Positions 1-11,031 of a stretch of 64,000 nt of DNA are shown one piece after another (the first letter of the stretch is position 1; the number at the start of each line of letters is the position of its first letter). Below the pieces are notes generated by a model. The model saw only the letters and a program-made list of their open reading frames with translations, made no database searches and was not told the DNA's origin. The stretch comes from Glaciozyma antarctica PI12 (Eukaryota; Basidiomycota; Microbotryomycetes; Kriegeriales; Camptobasidiaceae), in NCBI GenBank assembly GCA_002917775.1, contig KZ627158.1:1071103-1135102 (forward strand). Reading direction: 5' to 3'. Both the position numbers and the translations under genes were made by a program.

Positions 1-2401
1 ACCGACGTTTCCTTCAGCCTTCGCACACCTCGGACTCGCTGCGAGGACTTACGGTTGTAGTACGCGTTCACCTCACTCGGAACCATATCCCACGCGCCCT
101 TATCCACCTGCTTGCCGACGCGAATCCACTTGCGCTTCTCCTCGGCGACGTGGCTGCGAAGAACGTTGCCAAAGAAGTCGTCCGAGGTGATGGGGAGGTT
201 GAGCGAGTAGTACCGATCGAGCGAGGCAGGATCCATCGTGTCGGGAGTCGTAGGGTAGCCGATCTGCGATTCGAGAGAGGTTAGCGTCGCTCTCGCGTCG
301 TGCAATAAGCTGGAGCGTACTTTGTGAGTGATCGCGTTGGCCTGCCATGTGGAAGTCAGTGGATGATTGCAAGAGCACGAAGCGGCGAGCGCACCTTCTC
401 CTCCGCAGCAGCCCTCGTCTCCGCATCAAGCCAATCGAGCTCCGGAAGCCGATCCTTGAACGCTTGAATCGTCGCCACAATCACGTCCTCGGCGTACTCC
501 TTCGAATCCCCTGCGTACTCGTCGCATCAGCCCCAGCTCAGATTCACGCATCAGCAAGAGAGGAACGCACCAGTGAAAGCCTGCCGAATGTAGTACCTTC
601 CAATGAGGAAGCCGTAGTTCTGCAACAATGCCTCGAGACAGGCGTCGCCGCGTGAATGCTTAACGCCCTCCTCGACTCCGGCGAGGAAGTTGTGGAGCCA
701 GCCGACCTCCTTGCGGACGGTCTGCTTGGAGCTGAGAAGATGGCCGAGCTGCACGATATAATCAATACGATGCTTCTGGTCCGGCGAAGAGAGGAGGGGA
801 ACTCACGTGGCTCACTGTGCGGAAAACGAAGTACGCCTCGAGCACGTCGGCCTCAGTCCCTTCGATGATGTCGGTGACGTTGGAAAGGTAGGATGGAGAG
901 GTGACGATGACGGTGTCGGGGTACGAAGGGCGAGGCGTGAAGGCGGCAAAGTAGTTCGGGAATGAGATGAGTGGGAAGAGGGCGTTGAGCTCGGTCGAGT
1001 TGAGCGAGTTGTACGTCGCTTTAGGATCCTCGAGGTCGGCACTGTTCTTTCGATCAGCACGGGCAGAACGGAACGAGAGAAGCGCACGTACACATCAAGC
1101 CCGACCTTCGCAATCGCCTTCTCAAGATCCATGACGCCTTCCGCAAGCTCCTTGAAGTCCGCAGACTCCTCCAGTCCACCATAAATGCTCTTTAAGCTCG
1201 CGCGGATGATCTCAGTGTAGACGGTAACAACCTCGGCGTCCTTGTAGTAGTCCTTCGAGGGGAGTCCGAGTCCGCTTTGCCGAAGCCAGAGGACGAGAGT
1301 CTTAGGATCGACCGCAACGTCGCCCTCGGCATCGAACTGAAAAATCGCGGGGATGGCTGCGTTGTCAAGATTGTCAGCTCGCGCCCCACACCAACGAGAG
1401 TGACCTCGCGCACCTCGCGAATGGAGGAACATCAGCGCCGCCGTCAACCGATCCTTCCTCGTCTCCTTATCCCAGCGTCCCTTCCCCTTCTTCCCGATCC
1501 ACTCCATCCCACTATCCTGCTGCACCAGCCCTCCCACACTCTCACCCCTCCAAGCTCCGACGACCTCCTTGACGACATCGAGGAGGGGTGCGAGTCCCTG
1601 TCGGTCGATTAGATCTTCGTTGAGGCAGGATTCGTGGAATGAGCGGAGGTGGTGGAGGTTCGTGAGGTCGGCGGAGGGGAGGGAGGAGGAAGGGGTGGTG
1701 GAGAGGATGGAGTTGATGATGCGCTGCGATGGGAGTTTAGCTTTGCTCAGGGCTCGGCTGCGATGGGGTGAAAGCGCACCTTGTTGCGCTGTCCAATGTC
1801 TTGTGCGATCCCAAACAGCCCGGCGTCATCAGGGACAGGATGCGAGGCGAGCCATCCGCCATCTGGTGCGCGTCGTTAGCTCAAGCTGAGAGAGCGCAAC
1901 AACGAGGACGTACTGGAGAAGAGGTAGAAGTCCTCGCAGGGATCCACAGTCTCGTCCAGCGCGCTGATAACCCGAGCCGCAGCGTTAATGCACTGAGGGG
2001 TAAGGCACAGCTCGCTCTGTCGTCGCAGCTCCGTCAGTCCCCTCCTACACTACGAGCAGGCCGTCGCTCACGTTCTTCCCAGGTAGCTTCGGCGCCGGCA
2101 CAGCAGTCGTAGTAGGTCCCGGTACGATGGTGGTCCGCGTAGCAGTCACCGTGCTCCTCCCGCGTTCCACCTGCCCCAACTTGACCGCTTCCCCCGCAAA
2201 GAGTCCGAATCCGGTGGCGGTGAGGAGGAGGAAGAAGACTGTGAGCGCGGCTAGGGACTTCTCGAGGCCGTTGAGGGAGGAGGGGTCGGAGAGGGCGGTC
2301 TGGAAGCGCGCTGAGAAGGACTGTGGGGCTGGTGCTGCTTCGGCTCCTTCAGCGTCGAGGAGGGGAGCAGATTCCGCGTCGGCGTCGGAGGGGTGCGACA
2401 T
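1..2401 (-). CDS. M13-family (neprilysin-like) metallopeptidase, N-terminal part
   Basis: This is the N-terminal part of a type II membrane zinc endopeptidase of the neprilysin/endothelin-converting enzyme family; the rest lies beyond the left edge. The start is the ATG at 2401, giving MSHPSDADAESAPLL. An acidic cytoplasmic tail of about 50 residues is followed by one membrane segment (LAALTVFFLLLTATGFGLF). Further exons carry family signatures: GLGLPSKDYYKD near 1240-1280 and, in the last exon before the edge (about 52-270), YYSLNLPITSDDFFGN and KGAWDMVPSEVNAYYN. A GTAAGT donor sits at about 47-52, so the catalytic HExxH exon must lie outside the window. At least six introns are visible. In this family the large ectodomain cleaves peptides outside the cell or in a vesicle lumen; the substrate cannot be told from the sequence. 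Family assignment is firm; individual exon joins are approximate. Confidence 0.85.
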
Positions 2402-2576
2402 CGGTGACCAGCTGGTCGGGCGAGGGTTGTGGGGGGGGAAGCAAGGTCGACAGCTCGAGGCGGGGATCCGGAAGACGATGGCACCTCTCTCCCTCTTACC
2501 ACACGCCTCCACACACCTCCGGCTCGCCAGCGCCTTCCTTAGGTCCTAATCTACTCCATCCACCTGCTCAGGACTC

Positions 2577-2729
2577 ATGGTGCGCGCCCGTTCGAAGCCT
2601 CGAGGCACCCTTCTCACCGAAGAGGCCGTCGCCCACACTCTCTCCTTCAACGTCCCCGCCGGTGCTCCTTCTTTCGCGAAGGCTGCTGAAGAACTACGAT
2701 GGCGTTTTGTTCTCCACCGAGAATCTTAG
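2577..2729 (+). CDS. Small ORF of 50 codons, unknown
   Basis: An uninterrupted ATG-to-TAG frame begins MVRARSKPRGTLLTEE and ends RWRFVLHRES. It starts 175 bp upstream of, and divergent from, the metallopeptidase start at 2401. The composition (charged N-terminus, TEEAVAHTL helix-like stretch, AAEELRWRF) looks protein-like rather than random. No domain is recognised. It may be a real microprotein, the first exon of a longer gene, or chance. Confidence 0.3.
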   Translation: MVRARSKPRGTLLTEEAVAHTLSFNVPAGAPSFAKAAEELRWRFVLHRES

Positions 2730-3777
2730 CTGCGGGGCAACAGCACCGCTCATCTGGCGCACCACCTTCGCAGCGCCCGTGTCGACCTCGGCTCCTACTC
2801 TCCTCTCCTCTCCTCCCCTGCTTCACCACTTGCCAGGAAGTACAGTTTGCTTGTGAATACAACACGGGCGTGCCCTCTTTTACCCTGCTTTTCCGCGCAA
2901 AGACATCTTCAAGAATCGCTCTCTCTCCCACCTCTGCTCGTCTTCCGCCTTTCGAACACGATGAGCAGCTTTCAAGCGGAGTTCCTCCAGCAGCATTCCA
3001 GTACTCTTTTATTTCGCTCTTTCCCTCAACTCTCACCAGCGCCATTCACTCGCTTTAGAGGGCCCTCCACTTATCAGCATCGTGCGTGCTCGCTTCGCCA
3101 TTCGCTCCACTACCGCACATCAAGTACAGGTCATCTCTTCGGGGCTATCTGGCGCGGTAATGTGCTGGCGTATCCCTACCTCTTTTTTTTTACGTCAAGG
3201 ACAGCTGGCAGCACAGAGAACCGTCTGCGCCCTGCATTCAATTCGACATTGAATCCCCTGCGCCGAGTTCGAACAACGTCAGCTATCCTCAGACTTGACT
3301 TGAGTCTTCTTCCGGTCCTACATTGCGGAACCCGTCAAATATCCAGCCGCAACCGTCGCGTCTAAGGGAGTTTGACCTGGCTTCGGAGGAGTCGGACTCC
3401 GGCCGCTTCTGAAGGATCCTGTAGACGCGACTTGTCTCTTGGGGTCCAGCGCCCTCGAATCTTTGGATCCAGTTTCACAGGAGCTTCTGAAAGACTCTAA
3501 GCCTCTGGCCTTGTGCAGAGACGACGAGGAACGAGGGGAGCAGCTGCGCGAGGGTCTCGGAGCGAACAGCGAACAGCTGGACCCGCTGTTCTCGAACGTG
3601 TTGGAAGAGAAGAGGTCCTGTACTTCTCTAAACTTTTGAAGAGCCGTACGCTCTTTGTCGCGACGGAGGCAGCAGCGCAAACGCGCCAGAACAGGAAGAA
3701 GAGGAGCGAGCGTCTTCACGCGCAACTTGGCGTTCCTGGCTTGTCTTCCTCCACTCCTCCTCGACTAAACACCTTCC
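2730..3777. other. Stretch without an assignable gene
   Basis: About 1 kb lies between the small ORF and the next plus-strand gene. It holds several overlapping frames on both strands, none with a recognised domain, a good start or a convincing chain of splice sites. A plus-strand frame ending at 3639 (containing ESLDPVSQELLKDSKPL) looks somewhat protein-like but has no in-frame ATG. A T9 run is at about 3182-3190. I see no repeat or RNA gene here. Confidence 0.4.
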
Positions 3778-4831
3778 ATGACCCTTCCCCAGCAACCTCG
3801 CCCCCGCCTCTCCTCCTTCCAATCCCTAGCCTCCTCCGTCCTCCCCTTCGGCGCTCTCGTCTCCCTCCGTTCTCCCCAGCCCGCGCGGCCCCCTCCTCCC
3901 TCTCTCTCTCGCGACACCCACATGCACCTTAGTACGCAATGCCATTCCTGCGGCGAGAAGGTCGCTGTTGAAGTGCCCGCTTGGATGGCGGAGGCGATGG
4001 AGGGGCGCTCGGAGAGGCTTGAGGGTTCTGAGGGAGGGAAGGGGGATAGGAGAGAAGGCTTTGTTGGGGCGGCAGTGAGGATCGCGGTGGCTATTAAGGA
4101 GTCTCCGGTGAGTATTTTGCCGTCGGTTGGGGGTTGTTGTTTGTTGGGGAGCTGACGCGAGGTCACGGCGCAGATTCCGGCCATGTGCGTGGCGGTCGTT
4201 ACAACACTCTTCTCGTTCATCCTCTTCCTGGATCAGCGATTCAGCCTGCACCAGCGCTTGGCCGTCCTCGTCTCCAAACTCCTCGAGAGCCTTATCGAGA
4301 TTGAGAAGGAGGTCGGCCTCTTCCGCAACGCTGGCGAGACCGTTAGCGTCCTCTGGTTCGTTCCTCCTATCCTCTCTCCGAATCGCATAAACTGACTCGC
4401 TAAAACTCCAGGGAAGCCGCGGTCAAATCCACCATCGCCATGGCCAAGTCTCCCCCCCTCCTCCAGCACCCCAACTTTCACCGTATCTTCCTTCCCTCAA
4501 CCCGACCCACACCCTCTCGAACCTCTCCCCAACCTCGCTCGCCAACGCACCCTCCGCACCGCGCACTCGACTTCCTCACCTTCCCCGCCTTCGCGGCCCC
4601 TCCTCGCTAGGCCCCTTCTCCCGCCCCAACTCGATCCCTTTCCCCGCCAACTCCTCTGCTATATCGACGGAGTACCCAAGTGGGATGAGGCACCGACGGA
4701 GTAGGAGTGAGGAGCTGGAATTCGGGATCGAGGGAGTGCCAGGGGAGAGGCAGAGGACTGCGAGCGAGGTGGGGGAGCAGGGGATGGGATGGGGCGCTAG
4801 AGTCGTTTGGTCGGGAGAGTCTTTTGAGTAG
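3778..4831 (+). CDS. Unknown protein with a membrane-like segment and CxxC
   Basis: Three exons can be followed: 3778-4107 (MTLPQQPRPRLSSFQSLASS), an exon from about 4174 containing IPAMCVAVVTTLFSFILFLD, and a third from about 4413 (EAAVKSTIAMAKSPP). Exon one has a QCHSCGEK motif (CxxC). Exon two holds a hydrophobic segment followed by an amphipathic helix (LLESLIEIEKEVGLFRNA). As read, the third exon stops at 4610. A more protein-like frame continues to a stop at 4831 (PSGMRHRRSRSEELEFG), and the two frames are joined if the C7 run near 4452-4458 held one more base. I do not recognise the family, and function is unknown. The annotated end assumes the longer frame. Confidence 0.55.
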
Positions 4832-5097
4832 GGAGGGTCTGTGGGAGGGTCTTCTTAGAGGTCGTTTCATAGACTGTGCTTGTCTATTTCGTTGTGCGTT
4901 GTTTACCCCCTCCCCCCCCGCCGACCTTGTTTTTGGCTTCCCTCGGTAGATCCCCCTTGCTCGCTTCGTTCTTTCGTACCCCCTAGAAGGCCTGTTGATG
5001 AATCATACTTTGTAGCCCTTCCATCGTCGAGCGGCTCCCGTCAAGAGCGATACGCGTCCACGTCGCGTCTCTCTTCCTCCCCTGGCACTCGTCAACG

Positions 5098-5747
5098 ATG
5101 CCACCACCACCGCAACGCACCGCCGTCCTAACAGTCGGCTCAACGCAGTTCCCCCCTCTCGTCCTCTCCGCCCTCTCTCCGCCCTCCCTCCGCGCCCTCT
5201 CATCCCAAGGCCTCACCCACCTCCTAGCCCAAATCGGCACCTCCCCACTCCCTCCCTCCTTCACTCTCGGTACCCAATCGCGCGAAGGACTGAGCGTGGA
5301 GATCGTCCGTTTCGTGCCTGATATCGAGGAGCGCGTTGGGAGGGCGGAAGTGGTGGTGAGCCATGCTGGTTCGTCCCTCCCTCCCTCTCTCTGAGTACGG
5401 AGACTAATAGGGAGCACAGGCGCCGGGTCAATCCTCTCCTTCCTCCGTCCTTCTCCTTCCTCCACTCCATCGCCAACGCGCCACCTCGTCCTGGTCCCCA
5501 ATACGACGCTGATGGATTCGCACCAGAGCGATATAGCGGATGAGATGGCTTCCAAGGGGTGGGCTCTCGTCTGCAGTCCCTCGTACGTTCTCTCGATGGA
5601 AGAAAGGGGACACGACGCTAATTGCGCACGAATAGCGACCTCCCCACTACTCTCTCCTCCCTATCCCCTTCCTCCACCCCCTCAGCTCCTCCCCACAACC
5701 TGCACCTCCTCTCAAGCATCCTCGACCAAACCGTCGGGTTCGCCTAA
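5098..5747 (+). CDS. ALG13: ALG13, UDP-GlcNAc transferase catalytic subunit
   Basis: ALG13 pairs with membrane protein ALG14 on the cytosolic face of the ER and adds the second GlcNAc to the dolichol-linked oligosaccharide for N-glycosylation. The protein (about 180 residues, usual for yeast ALG13) has VGSTQFPPLV near the N-terminus, VEIVRFVPDIEE, the glycosyltransferase signature AEVVVSHAGAGSIL and the LVLVPNTTLMDSHQSDIADE motif that binds the nucleotide sugar. Three exons are joined by introns beginning GTTCGT (about 5370) and GTACGT (about 5583); both joins keep the frame. The stop at 5745-5747 is only 17 bp from the stop of the convergent gene at 5765. No membrane segment is present, as expected for the soluble subunit. 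Confidence 0.9.
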
Positions 5748-5764
5748 CCTCCCTAAGAACAGGA

Positions 5765-7025
5765 CTACCTCTTCTCAGGTACGCGACCGAGTCCCGCGGC
5801 GTGCAGAGCGGTAGCTTGGATGCAGCGCGCGACGGTCGAGCGGACGCGGCCGTCTTCGAGCGCTAGGAGTCCGGCGATGGTGCAGCCTCCAGGAGCTGAG
5901 GAGTCGAGAGGAATTAGCTGCGCAGTTCTAGGGAGGAGAGGGAGGGGACGGACTGGTTACGCTGTCCTTGATGGCGGCGGGGTGCATTCCAGTCTGCATC
6001 ACCATTCGTGCGGCGCCTTGCATTGCTGGAATCGAGGGGTGAGCAGCTGCGATACAGTAGCGAGGAGAGAGCACATACTCTGAGCTGCTAGTTCGAGAGC
6101 CTCGGACCTCGGAAGTCCCATCATCACTCCTCCATCCGCCATCGCCTCGAGCACCAAACACACGAACGCAGGTCCCGATCCACACACGGCCGTCACAGCA
6201 TCAAAGTGCTGCAAGAGAGCTTTAGCTACTCGTTCGGGCGAAGGGAGGAGGGACGTACCTTCTCGTCGAGGAAGCGGCACTTTCCAAGAGGCGTGAAGAG
6301 AGCGAGGAGGATAGCGCGGTTCGTGTGCGTCTTGGGATCCGAAGGCTCAAGCGTCGAGAGTACGGTCATGCCTTCTCGGATCTGCGCTATCATCAGCTCT
6401 CTCCCAGACCTTGCACAGAAGGGAGGAGAGGAACGCACCTTGGTAGGAGTGTTGGGCATGCTTCGCACGACGGTACAGCTTGCGGGAACCCAGGCGCGCA
6501 TCATCGAGATGGTCGTTCCAGCGAGAATGGAGATGAGGAGCTTCCCCTCGAGCGCAGCGCTCATTCCAGGGGCCATGAGGAGGGCTTCAGCGAGTTGAGG
6601 CTTGCAGCTACGTTCGCGTTAGCCGGGCTCTACGTCTTCGGAGAAAGGACGCACCAGAGGAGAATCACGTCCGACTCTTCGACACTCTTGACGTTGTCAT
6701 CCGCCTGGCGCACCTGCACCGTCGGTCCCAGCCCTCCAAGCTCCTTGAACGTCCGCTTGAGCTTCTTAACCGTCTCCACGCGGTTAACCGTCGCGATGAA
6801 CCTACTTCCTCATCAGCCTCCTCCCACCCATCCCACGTAGCGGACGCACCGATCAGGAACAGAGTCGACCGGAGCGTCGAGGATCATGCTTCCCATAGGC
6901 GTGCTCGGCGCGCTTTCTTCGTCGTTCGCGTTGGTCAGGAGAGGGGAGGCGAGGTTGTCTAGCACGCCGGAGAGGACGGAGATTCCCATGGTGCCGCAGC
7001 CGAGGATGCAGAGCGCGTAGGGCAT
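5765..7025 (-). CDS. PRO3: Pyrroline-5-carboxylate reductase
   Basis: This enzyme reduces pyrroline-5-carboxylate to proline with NAD(P)H, the last step of proline synthesis. The start is the ATG at 7025 (MPYALCILGCGTMGISVLSG), which gives the Rossmann GxGxMG motif at the very N-terminus. Later exons show EGKLLISILAGTTISMM, the RSMPNTPTKV motif, and the strongly conserved AVCGSGPAFVCLVLEAMADG and GVMMGLPRSEALELAAQ. The last exon contains PGGCTIAGLLALEDGRVRS, the family C-terminal signature, and ends at a TAG (5765-5767). Six or seven exons are split by short introns. It lies convergent with ALG13, and no regulatory motif was recognised. Confidence 0.92.
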
Positions 7026-8549
7026 CTTGAGGATGGGTAGGAGGAGGGGAGGTGGGGGAGATAGGATGGACGCGCGGGTGTGTGACTTGGACGGTGTGCT
7101 GAGGGGGTGAGGTGCTGAGCTGTTCTAGTGCTGCTTTTGGTGTTGATCTGGCGTGGAGGTCTTCGGTGCCGGTGAGGAGAGTGGAGTCAACTTGGGCCTG
7201 AGAGGATCCCTCTGAGGAGGACACTCCCAACTCGTCCAGTCGACCTCTGCAAAATTTCGCTCACCGACTCCCTCTCCTTTAGAGACCACGTCCCTTCCAG
7301 GTTCAACGCCCGAACGACTTCGTGCGGCTAGCTCGGACAGGCAGGCGACCTCTCGGTGAATCGGCGCAATCCCCAGCTCGATCCACCGCCAGAGTCATCG
7401 TCCTGTACCTCGTCGACCTCGTCGGAACAATCCTTTCTCCTGTGCCGCTTCCCCTCCTCCAAACCCTCTGCTCCACCAGCGGTCGGCGATCCCGTTGTTC
7501 TCGTGCCAGGAGTCAACCTACCAGCCCGCGCACACCCGGATCGTCTCCCAGCTAACCCCTCCCTCCCCTCCCATTCACAACGGGTCTCTAACACTCTGGT
7601 CAAGGCGGATCACCTTCCTCCGGGTCGGATCGATACACTACTACGCCCATTTCCTCATTTTCGGAGTACCCAGATCAGCATTCTTTTGAATGCGACGCGC
7701 TAGACACCCAGCCTTCGCTGTTTTTGCCTTGTCGGTGGAAGGGGATCTCGAGTCGACCGAAAGGGAGGCGAGGGGGACCTGGAGACTGGGGAGGGGAGGG
7801 GTGGGTCATTAGCGGGTGGACAGACTTTTACAGGAGGGAGGATCTTTTTGTGTAGGGATGGAATTCATTGAGGTGTTGCTTTTCTTCGGTGCCGGCTGGC
7901 TATGCTCTGCTCCCGAGTCTTGTCGCTCCTTGCGGTTGTCGGGAAGTGCGAGGAACGAGAGAACGTGCGCGAGAGGGAGAGAACGCCGCGGGAGGGCTGC
8001 TCGAGGGTGGGCTTTCGGTAGAGCTGCCTCCGACGCTGCTGCTCCCTCGCCTGAGCGTCTGGCCTCAATCTCGCTTGAGACGTGCGTGCGCTCAAGTGCG
8101 GGGAGCGAAGGGGAGGGACTTGCACAGGGAGACGGTCGGCGGCGGAGGAATGGGGGAAGCGCACTTCGTCTGGCGATGGAGAGCGCGTCGACGAGAATGG
8201 GGGAGAAGAGAAAGCTCGGCAGCAACAACGTACCCAAACGTGAGAGTAGTGCGTGTGAGAGAGGATGAGAGAGGACGGATTTCGCAGGAGGAAAGCTCTG
8301 CGCGGTGTCTGAGCGAGAGCGGTTCCCGTTCGTTCCGTATTCGCCTTCGCCAGACGATCTCTCCATCATCGCAGCTCACCAAAGCGGCGACGCAGCATGA
8401 TCACTGCCCCGGGGAAATTTCAGATCTTGCGAACAGCGTCGGCGGAGGCCACCTCGCTAGCGAGCTCAACCTGCCGTTCCTCCCACGATCGCAGCCCCCG
8501 ACCCAGCGTTCCTTATTCCCATTGACTGCTCTTTACAACACACCCCAAT
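7026..8549. other. 1.5-kb stretch with conflicting unassigned ORFs
   Basis: Between two minus-strand genes lie long open frames on both strands, none with a recognised domain. Around 7340-7703 a plus frame contains VLVPGVNLPARAHPDRLPAN and has GC-rich third positions, but no ATG. Around 7858-8268 a plus ATG frame (MEFIEVLLFFGAGWLCSAPE) overlaps a minus ATG frame at 7809-8366 (MMERSSGEGEYGTNGN, with a hydrophobic stretch LSRLGTLLLPSFLFSPILV). In DNA this GC-rich, antisense open frames arise by chance. One real gene could be here, but I cannot choose its strand. The part next to 7025 probably holds the PRO3 promoter and leader. Confidence 0.4.
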
Positions 8550-9878
8550 CTACAGCTTCCCCACCTTCTCCCTCCGCTTCGCCCTCCTCGCCTCCTCCCT
8601 CTCCCTCTCCTCCCTCCTCTTCACCTCCCACAGCTCATCCTTCAACGCCAATTCCACAATCCTCTCAGGCCTCAACTGTCCCGGCGCGAGATTCTCAAAC
8701 TCTGGTTCCCTCCCACTACTCTCATCAGCTCGATCCCTCACTCGTCGGGAGAAGCGGAACGTACTAAGCTATCCGGGCGCATTCAACGAGAATCTCAGCG
8801 CTGAATCCAATGACAGGTTTGGGGTTGACGTGGAACTCGTGATACCGCTGTGGGAGGCCTCCGTACCATGCGTAATCGGCATGGAGGTGGTAGGGTTTCG
8901 TGCCTGTGATGACGGCGGGAGGGAGGCGGGAGTGGAGGGAGGGGGGAGGGGTGGAACAGAGGAAGGCGGAGAGGGGGATGGAGAATATTGAGGAGACTTC
9001 TGTGGGGTTTAGAGTGGGCTGTTTGGGGGGGCGGGAGGTTAGTTGAGAGGAGGGAGGGTTAGTTGAGGAGGGGAGAGTGAGAGGGCACGCACGCGGATGG
9101 AGGAATCGAGTATGAAGCAGACTATTGGCGTGACGAGGACGAGAGATCGAGCGAGGAACGGTCGGAGGGAGGTGAGGTACCGCACTTGCGAAGGGTTGTC
9201 TGGCAGGCCGACTTCCTCGAAAGCTGTGGGAAGGGTTAGCGAGATCGTGGGGAGCAGAAGTGCCTCGGTACCTTCCCGTCGTGCGGTTGCTTCCGAGTTT
9301 ATATCTATGCGGAGGTCAGCTCGAGGGACAGCGGAGGAAGGCCTCGGGGACGCACCTCCTGGATCGACCTTTCCTCCTGGCAGCGCAACGTTTCCCGGCT
9401 GCCAAGTACGCACTTAGCACCCCTTCCCTCTCAGAGCTCCTTTGACGCACGTAGGTCCTCAGCTCCGCGCTCCTCGTCGACAGCAACACGTTCAAGTTCT
9501 CGCCGTTCCGCGAGCCGAACAGCGCGACCATCACCGCCGCCCTTCCTTCCGGGAACGAATCTACCGCGCGACATGTTAGCTAGCGTACGATATGCAGCTA
9601 CGAACGAGCTCACAGGGATCTGGAGGCGGACGATAGCGTGCCAGCCGGCGGAGAGCAGCCAGGGACTCGTCGCTCAGCGGATCTGTCTCGATTGACTGCT
9701 CTGGGTCCTCGACGAGCTCATCTGGACTGTAGGTGCCTAGCTCCTCCACCTCCGTCTGAAGAGCTTTGCGCATCGTCGAAGTGGTTAAAGGGCAAGAGGT
9801 GGGGTAGCCGCATTCGCTGTCAAAGAGGCCGGTCGACTCTCTCTCCTCCAGCTCACTCGAATGAACTGCCTCAGCCAT
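8550..9878 (-). CDS. Nudix hydrolase, CoA-diphosphatase type
   Basis: The protein belongs to the Nudix branch that cleaves CoA and related diphosphates (yeast PCD1/NUDT7 type; usually peroxisomal or mitochondrial). The start is ATG 9878 (MAEAVHSSELEERESTG). The key region is split by introns: VLLSTRSAELRTY, then RTWQPGNVALPGGKVDPG, then DINSEATARRE, then AFEEVGLPDNPSQ. Joined, these give the Nudix box GX5EX7REXXEEXG with its metal-binding glutamates, preceded by the CoA-type LRTxxGxVALPGG signature. The last exon is a highly charged helix (KDELWEVKRREEREREEARR) ending at 8550. That tail is unusual and may be a coiled coil. No clear PTS1 is visible, as it ends VGKL. The start lies 24 bp from the divergent start at 9903, so the two genes must share a promoter. 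Confidence 0.85.
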
Positions 9879-9902
9879 CTAAACCCCTTCACATTCTTCA
9901 CC

Positions 9903-10900
9903 ATGCCCCCCTCTCTCAGCTCCAGCAGCTCCGTCGACCTCCTCGTCCTCGGAGCCGGGTGGACGTCGACCTTCCTCCTCCCGCACCTCTCCTCTCACCA
10001 CCCCTCCATCTCCTTTGCCGCCACCACTCGGGACGGTAGGGACGGCACGATCAAATGGGCCTGGGACCCCCAGGGTGGGAAGGAGCAGTACGAGGCGTTG
10101 CCGAGGGCTAAGACGGTGGTCATCACTTTCCCGATCAAAGAGGTTGGAGGGAGTAGGGCGATGGTGGAGGGGTATGAGAGCGTTAATGGTGAGACGAGGT
10201 GGGTGCAGTTGGGGAGTTCGGGGATCTGGGACGTGAGTCGTCTCTTCTCTCTTCCGTGGAACGAAGCTGAGGATCGGGGTAGGGTGGACCGACGCTCCAG
10301 GACGATGAGAAGAAGCCTGCCTTCCAGTGGACCGACCGACACTCTCCTTATGCGACGGATAACCCTCGTGCGATGGCAGAGGACGAGCTCCTCTCCCTCC
10401 GCCCCACGAGCGTCGTCCTGAACCTCTCAGGCCTCTGGGTACGTCCTCTCCCTCCCTCCCTCTCACACAGCCCTAACTCAGAACAACAGGGAGGAACCCG
10501 CGATCCAATCAACTGGATCCCCCGCGTCGCTTCCACCAAATCCGCTCTCGCAGCCAAAGGTTCCGTTCACCTCGTTCACGGACTAGACGTTGCGCGCGCC
10601 ATCATCGCCGTCCACCTCTCTCCCCTCCCCTCCTCCGCCAAACGCGGCGAGCGATACCTCGTCACCGATCTCCGCGTCTACGACTGGTGGGACCTGATCG
10701 CCGCTTGGGGCGTCCCAGGTCGCGAGGGAGGAGAAGGGGGAGAGCAGCCGAGGTGGGTGATGGAGTTGATGGAGGAGAGGGGGATTAGGACCTTGCCGAG
10801 GACGCCCGAGGAGTTGGGGAGGGCGTTGGATTCGAGTGAGTTTTGGAGGACTTTTGGGATCATGCCGGTTAGGGGGAGGATGGAGAGGGGAAGGTTGTGA
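9903..10900 (+). CDS. Rossmann-fold NAD(P)-binding protein (YeeZ/SDR-like)
   Basis: Three exons encode about 295 residues. The N-terminus SSVDLLVLGAGWTSTFLLPH carries a GxGxxS/T dinucleotide-binding loop, followed by AATTRDGRDGTIKWAWDP and TVVITFPIKEVGG. The middle exon has NLSGLWG and the last exon GGTRDPINWIPRV and VHLVHGLDVARAIIAVH, a pattern shared with atypical short-chain dehydrogenase/epimerase-like proteins of the YeeZ kind. Introns start GTGAGT (about 10232) and GTACGT (about 10439). The ATG at 9903 (context CACCATGCC) is preferred over one at 9861, because the latter would overlap the start of the divergent Nudix gene. The substrate is unknown. Confidence 0.75.
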
Positions 10901-11031
10901 TGGAATGCTGTGGGTTTCGCAAGGCGTCGCTACGGTACTGCTCGCTTTACCCTGCTTCCTTTCCCCGCTCTCAGATCTCAGACCTCAGCGACGATCACTG
11001 CTGCTCCGCTCGATTTCTCGCCTACAAAACC

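Noticed and set aside
7868-8767. Plus-strand open frame of 299 codons
   Set aside because: Its end overlaps the last exon of the Nudix gene on the other strand, it is low-complexity there, and no domain is seen.
9861-9902. Upstream ATG for the Rossmann-fold gene
   Set aside because: It would overlap the start codon region of the divergent Nudix gene. The ATG at 9903 has a better context and fits the family N-terminus.
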